A model generated the notes under the pieces. It was not told where the DNA came from. It was given only the letters and a program-made list of their open reading frames with translations, and did not search any database. Shown here in pieces: positions 61,211 to 64,000 of a DNA stretch of 64,000 nucleotides (position 1 is its first letter; every line of letters begins with the position of its first letter). The stretch is taken from positions 1,178,001-1,242,000 of the forward strand of contig JAJTWR010000431.1 in the NCBI GenBank assembly GCA_021613335.1, given 5' to 3'. Both the position numbers and the translations under genes were made by a program. The DNA is from Whitmania pigra (Eukaryota > Annelida > Clitellata > Hirudinida > Haemopidae).

Positions 61211-62476
61211 GTGCACAAGCTCGCGCAGAAAACCGAGAATCCGCGGCGGGCCGTGAGCCGCCTTGCGAAGGTAACCGTCAAGCCGGGGCTAGGCCGCCAT
61301 CTTCGCACCGGTCACCCCTGGCTCTACCGGCGCGGCGTCGCGGAAGCACCGGACCTCCCGCCTGGAGCAGTCGTCGATGTGCTCGAAGACGGAAAATTCG
61401 CCGCCCGGGGATACTTCGACCCGTTCTCCCCCATCGCCGTCCGGGTCCTCACCCTCGACCCGGCGGAGCTCATCGACCAAGCCTTTGTCGACCGCCGCGT
61501 CCTCCGAGCGCTGGAGCTGCGCCGCCGCCACGTCCGCGAGAGCGATGCCTTCCGCCTCCTGCATGGAGAGGGAGACTTTTTCCCGGGAGTGGTCGTCGAC
61601 CTGTACGCCGGTTTCGCGGTGGTGAAGCTCTACTCCGCCGGGCTCAACGCCTTCCGGCCGATGATCGTCGACGCGCTCCAACGCCTCGTCCCCGGACTCA
61701 AAGGCATCATCGGGCGCGATGAAATCGACCGGGAGGGGGAAGAGAAGCCCGGTCGCCGCCTCGCCGGAGCCGAGGCCCCGAAGCCAGTCACCATCGAGGA
61801 GCACGGTCTGCGCTTTCACGTCGATGTCTACGCCGGTCAAAAGACCGGATTTTTCGTGGACCAGCGCGAGAATCGCCTCCTCATCCGTCAGTTGGCCCGC
61901 GGCCGCACCGTGCTCAACGCGTTTTGTTTTTCTGGTGGATTCTCGGTGAACGCCGCCGTCGGCGGAGCCACCAAGGTCTGCTCCATCGACCAAGACGCCG
62001 ACGCCCTGCGCCTCGCCCACGAGAACTTCACGCTGAACGGGCTCGATCCGCATGCGCACGAATTTCTCGCGGCAGATGTCTTCCAGGCGATCGAGCAATT
62101 CCGGAAGCGCGGCCGCACGTTCGACATGGTCATCCTCGATCCTCCGGCGTTCGCGAAATCCCAGAAGAATGTGGAAGCGGCGATAGACGGCTACGCGTCG
62201 CTGAACCGTCAGGCGCTCGCCCTCGTCGCCCCTGGCGGCCTGCTCGCCACCGCGAGCTGTTCAGCGCGGGTCAGCGCCACGGCCTTCATGGACGCCGTGC
62301 GCGATGGCGCGCGCAACGCCGGGGCGGAACTCGCGCTTTTGGAGGAACGCTACCAGCCCCCGGACCACCCGATGCGCCTCGAATTTCCCGAGGGCAAGTA
62401 TTTGAAGTTTTACGTGCTCCAAAAATTCGACGCGTCCGTGAGCCATCCTGCCAATGGAAACCCTGCGAGTTCGTAG
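61211..62476 (+). CDS. Class I SAM-dependent rRNA methyltransferase, RlmI type
   Basis: This is a 421-residue protein with an N-terminal PUA-like domain (VKPGLGRHLRTGHPWLYRRGV), a central region (FDPFSPIAVRVLT, HGEGDFFPGVVVDLY) and a Rossmann methyltransferase (GQKTGFFVDQRENR, VLNAFCFSGGFSVNAAVGGA, MVILDPPAFAKSQ, TASCSARVS). The DPPAF and C-terminal SCS motifs match RlmI, which makes m5C1962 in 23S rRNA. The start is a GTG. It ends at the base before the protease ATG. Confidence 0.92.
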   Translation: MHKLAQKTENPRRAVSRLAKVTVKPGLGRHLRTGHPWLYRRGVAEAPDLPPGAVVDVLEDGKFAARGYFDPFSPIAVRVLTLDPAELIDQAFVDRRVLRALELRRRHVRESDAFRLLHGEGDFFPGVVVDLYAGFAVVKLYSAGLNAFRPMIVDALQRLVPGLKGIIGRDEIDREGEEKPGRRLAGAEAPKPVTIEEHGLRFHVDVYAGQKTGFFVDQRENRLLIRQLARGRTVLNAFCFSGGFSVNAAVGGATKVCSIDQDADALRLAHENFTLNGLDPHAHEFLAADVFQAIEQFRKRGRTFDMVILDPPAFAKSQKNVEAAIDGYASLNRQALALVAPGGLLATASCSARVSATAFMDAVRDGARNAGAELALLEERYQPPDHPMRLEFPEGKYLKFYVLQKFDASVSHPANGNPASS

Positions 62477-64000
62477 ATGAAGATACGCATGCCTCGCTCC
62501 CCTGGCAGCAAATGGACGCCCCTCCTCATCGTGATGGTCCTCGTCTTGGGCGCCTATCGCCTGTACACCATCGAGCCGACGAAGCCTCCGCCGGTCCAGG
62601 CTATCGACCCGGCAGCCTTGGCGGCGACTGCCAACCCAGAGCCGGACGACCCGAAAGACCTCGTTCCCGGCCGCATCGTCGTCGACTTCGACGACGGCAC
62701 GACCAAGGCGCAGTTCGACGAGTGGGAAAAGGATTGGTCCATCGACCTTGAGCTTGCGAACCAGGGTGAAGGCCCTGACAGCGCCATCACCATCGCCACC
62801 TTTGAAGGCACTCCGGCAGAACGCGCGGCGCTCCTCTCCAAAATACGGAAGCACAAGCACGTGGAGGCTGCGGAGCCGCTCTACGCCTACCACGCCTTCG
62901 GATTCACGCCGAACGACCCTCGCTACCCGGAACAGTGGAACCTCCCGCTCGTCGGTATGCCCGAGGCCTGGACCAAGAGCCGCGGCGAAGGCGTCACCGT
63001 CGCGGTGCTCGACACCGGCATTTCGAAAGTGCCAGACTTGGCCGGTACCAAGTTTGCGAAGGGCTACAACTTCGTCGCGGACAACGATGATACCACCGAC
63101 GACAACGGCCACGGCACCCACGTGGCCGGGACCATCGCCCAGACCACCGACAATCGCCTTGGTGTCGCGGGCATCGCGCCCGCCGCGACGCTCTTGCCGA
63201 TAAAAGTCCTCGACAGCTCCGGCGCCGGACAGAGCGCCGCCATCGCCGACGGCATCCGCTGGGCGGCGGACCACGGCGCGCGCGTGCTCAACCTCTCCCT
63301 CGGCGGCGGAGCGCGCTCGGAGGTCATCGAACTTGCGATTCGGTACGCTCACGACACAGGGGCTCTCGTCGTCTGCGCTGCGGGCAATACCGGCCGCGGA
63401 AAAGTGGAATTCCCTGCCGCCTACCCGCTGGCCATCGCCGTCGGCGCCGTGGGCCCGAATGGTTCGCGCGCACGCTACTCCGCCTACGGCTCGGACCTCG
63501 ACCTCGTCGCTCCCGGCGGCGATAAGTCCAAAGGCGACGAGGGCGGCATTCTCCAAGCGACCACCCCCGCTGGTGGCGATGCCAAGGAAACCTATCTCGC
63601 GCTGCAGGGCACGAGCATGGCGGCGCCGCATGTCGCTGGTGCGGCGGCGCTCCTCTTCGCCGCTGGTGCGAAGACTCCCGACGAGGTCGAAACTGCTCTC
63701 TACGCGGGCGCGCTGCCCAAGGGTCACGGCGTCGGCGACGAGCAGTATGGCCACGGACTTCTGCAGGTGGATCGCTCGCTCACCGCGCTCGCCAATGGCG
63801 TGGCTACCCCTGCTCCGCGCACGTCCACGAGGTCTGCCTGGATGCTGCTCTGGCCGGGAGCGTTCCTAGCGTTCGTGCTGCTCTCGCTGCCCAAACGCGA
63901 GCGCCCCCCGTTTTTCACCGTGCTCGCTGCGCCGAGCTTTGTGATTCCGCTCGTCCTCATCAGCGGGGTGTTGTCGCTGCAGAGGTTCCACGACGTGCCC
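62477..64000 (+). CDS. Subtilisin-like S8 serine protease, membrane-anchored (3' end outside window)
   Basis: The frame is open to the window end. An N-terminal membrane/signal helix (about residues 15-32) leads to an I9-like propeptide region (about 60-140) and a complete S8 catalytic domain. The triad is Asp179 (VAVLDTGIS), His212 (NGHGTHVAGT) and Ser380 (GTSMAAPHVAG), with the oxyanion Asn in AAGNTG. After the domain, two hydrophobic segments (AWMLLWPGAFLAFVLLSL and FVIPLVLISGVLSL) suggest a C-terminal membrane anchor. It starts immediately after the RlmI-type gene, so they are probably co-transcribed. Confidence 0.92.
   Translation, partial: MKIRMPRSPGSKWTPLLIVMVLVLGAYRLYTIEPTKPPPVQAIDPAALAATANPEPDDPKDLVPGRIVVDFDDGTTKAQFDEWEKDWSIDLELANQGEGPDSAITIATFEGTPAERAALLSKIRKHKHVEAAEPLYAYHAFGFTPNDPRYPEQWNLPLVGMPEAWTKSRGEGVTVAVLDTGISKVPDLAGTKFAKGYNFVADNDDTTDDNGHGTHVAGTIAQTTDNRLGVAGIAPAATLLPIKVLDSSGAGQSAAIADGIRWAADHGARVLNLSLGGGARSEVIELAIRYAHDTGALVVCAAGNTGRGKVEFPAAYPLAIAVGAVGPNGSRARYSAYGSDLDLVAPGGDKSKGDEGGILQATTPAGGDAKETYLALQGTSMAAPHVAGAAALLFAAGAKTPDEVETALYAGALPKGHGVGDEQYGHGLLQVDRSLTALANGVATPAPRTSTRSAWMLLWPGAFLAFVLLSLPKRERPPFFTVLAAPSFVIPLVLISGVLSLQRFHDVP

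Overview
The window is a high-GC chromosome segment of a Gram-negative bacterium, most likely a member of the Myxococcota or a related deltaproteobacterial lineage. Supporting signs are the Cys-rich lipoproteins built from KCG..DC.SGVC repeats, a DUF4388 protein, an ether-lipid pair (alkyl-DHAP synthase plus GNPAT-like acyltransferase), a complete System I cytochrome c maturation cluster, and many Pro/Ala-rich outer-membrane proteins. The taxonomic call is an inference from gene content. I found no rRNA, tRNA, CRISPR array, transposase or prophage.

Bases 1-24.4 kb are dense, GC-rich core genome. They hold the 3' part of alaS, an AlbA_2/Schlafen-type ATP-binding regulator, and a five-gene unit (DUF4242 protein, acyl-CoA-dehydrogenase-like flavoprotein, NitT/TauT-type ABC importer). 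These are followed by ftsK with a long insert in its motor domain, a crotonase, an RlmL-type methyltransferase, a Dcu-type dicarboxylate transporter and rmuC. A ten-gene ccm operon follows, in which ccmA and ccmB are fused and the genes overlap end to end down to a CysQ-like phosphatase. A DUF4388 protein closes the block.

Bases 24.5-45.8 kb are accessory and visibly AT-richer. They contain two paralogous Cys-rich lipoproteins whose C-termini look like jacalin-type lectin domains (the second is frameshifted), a UPF0261/PEP-hydrolase-family pair, orphan membrane proteins and a Gly-rich lipoprotein with five Cys-rich repeats. A glnK-amtB locus is collapsed by an apparent deletion. Six tandem seven-bladed beta-propeller lipoprotein paralogues follow. 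They fall into two types, arranged XYXYXY, and each Y gene is followed by a full or partial copy of the 3' end of the ether-lipid acyltransferase gene. This makes the array look like repeated duplication of a two-gene block that carried part of its neighbour along. One copy is decayed and another has a stop codon in its signal peptide.

Bases 45.9-54.4 kb return to core genes: the GNPAT-like/AGPS operon, terC, a truncated GntR regulator beside a CitE-like lyase, a CPBP protease, a small Cys-rich lipoprotein, and thiS-thiG-thiE. Bases 54.4-61 kb carry a second paralogue array of six outer-membrane proteins in three B-A pairs, all ending in GFGW or a close variant. The window closes with an RlmI-type methyltransferase and the start of a membrane-anchored subtilisin-like protease.

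Two independent arrays of three tandem heterologous gene pairs, both encoding envelope proteins, are the most striking feature. I infer a surface repertoire that diversifies by pairwise duplication. No function can be assigned to either array from sequence alone.
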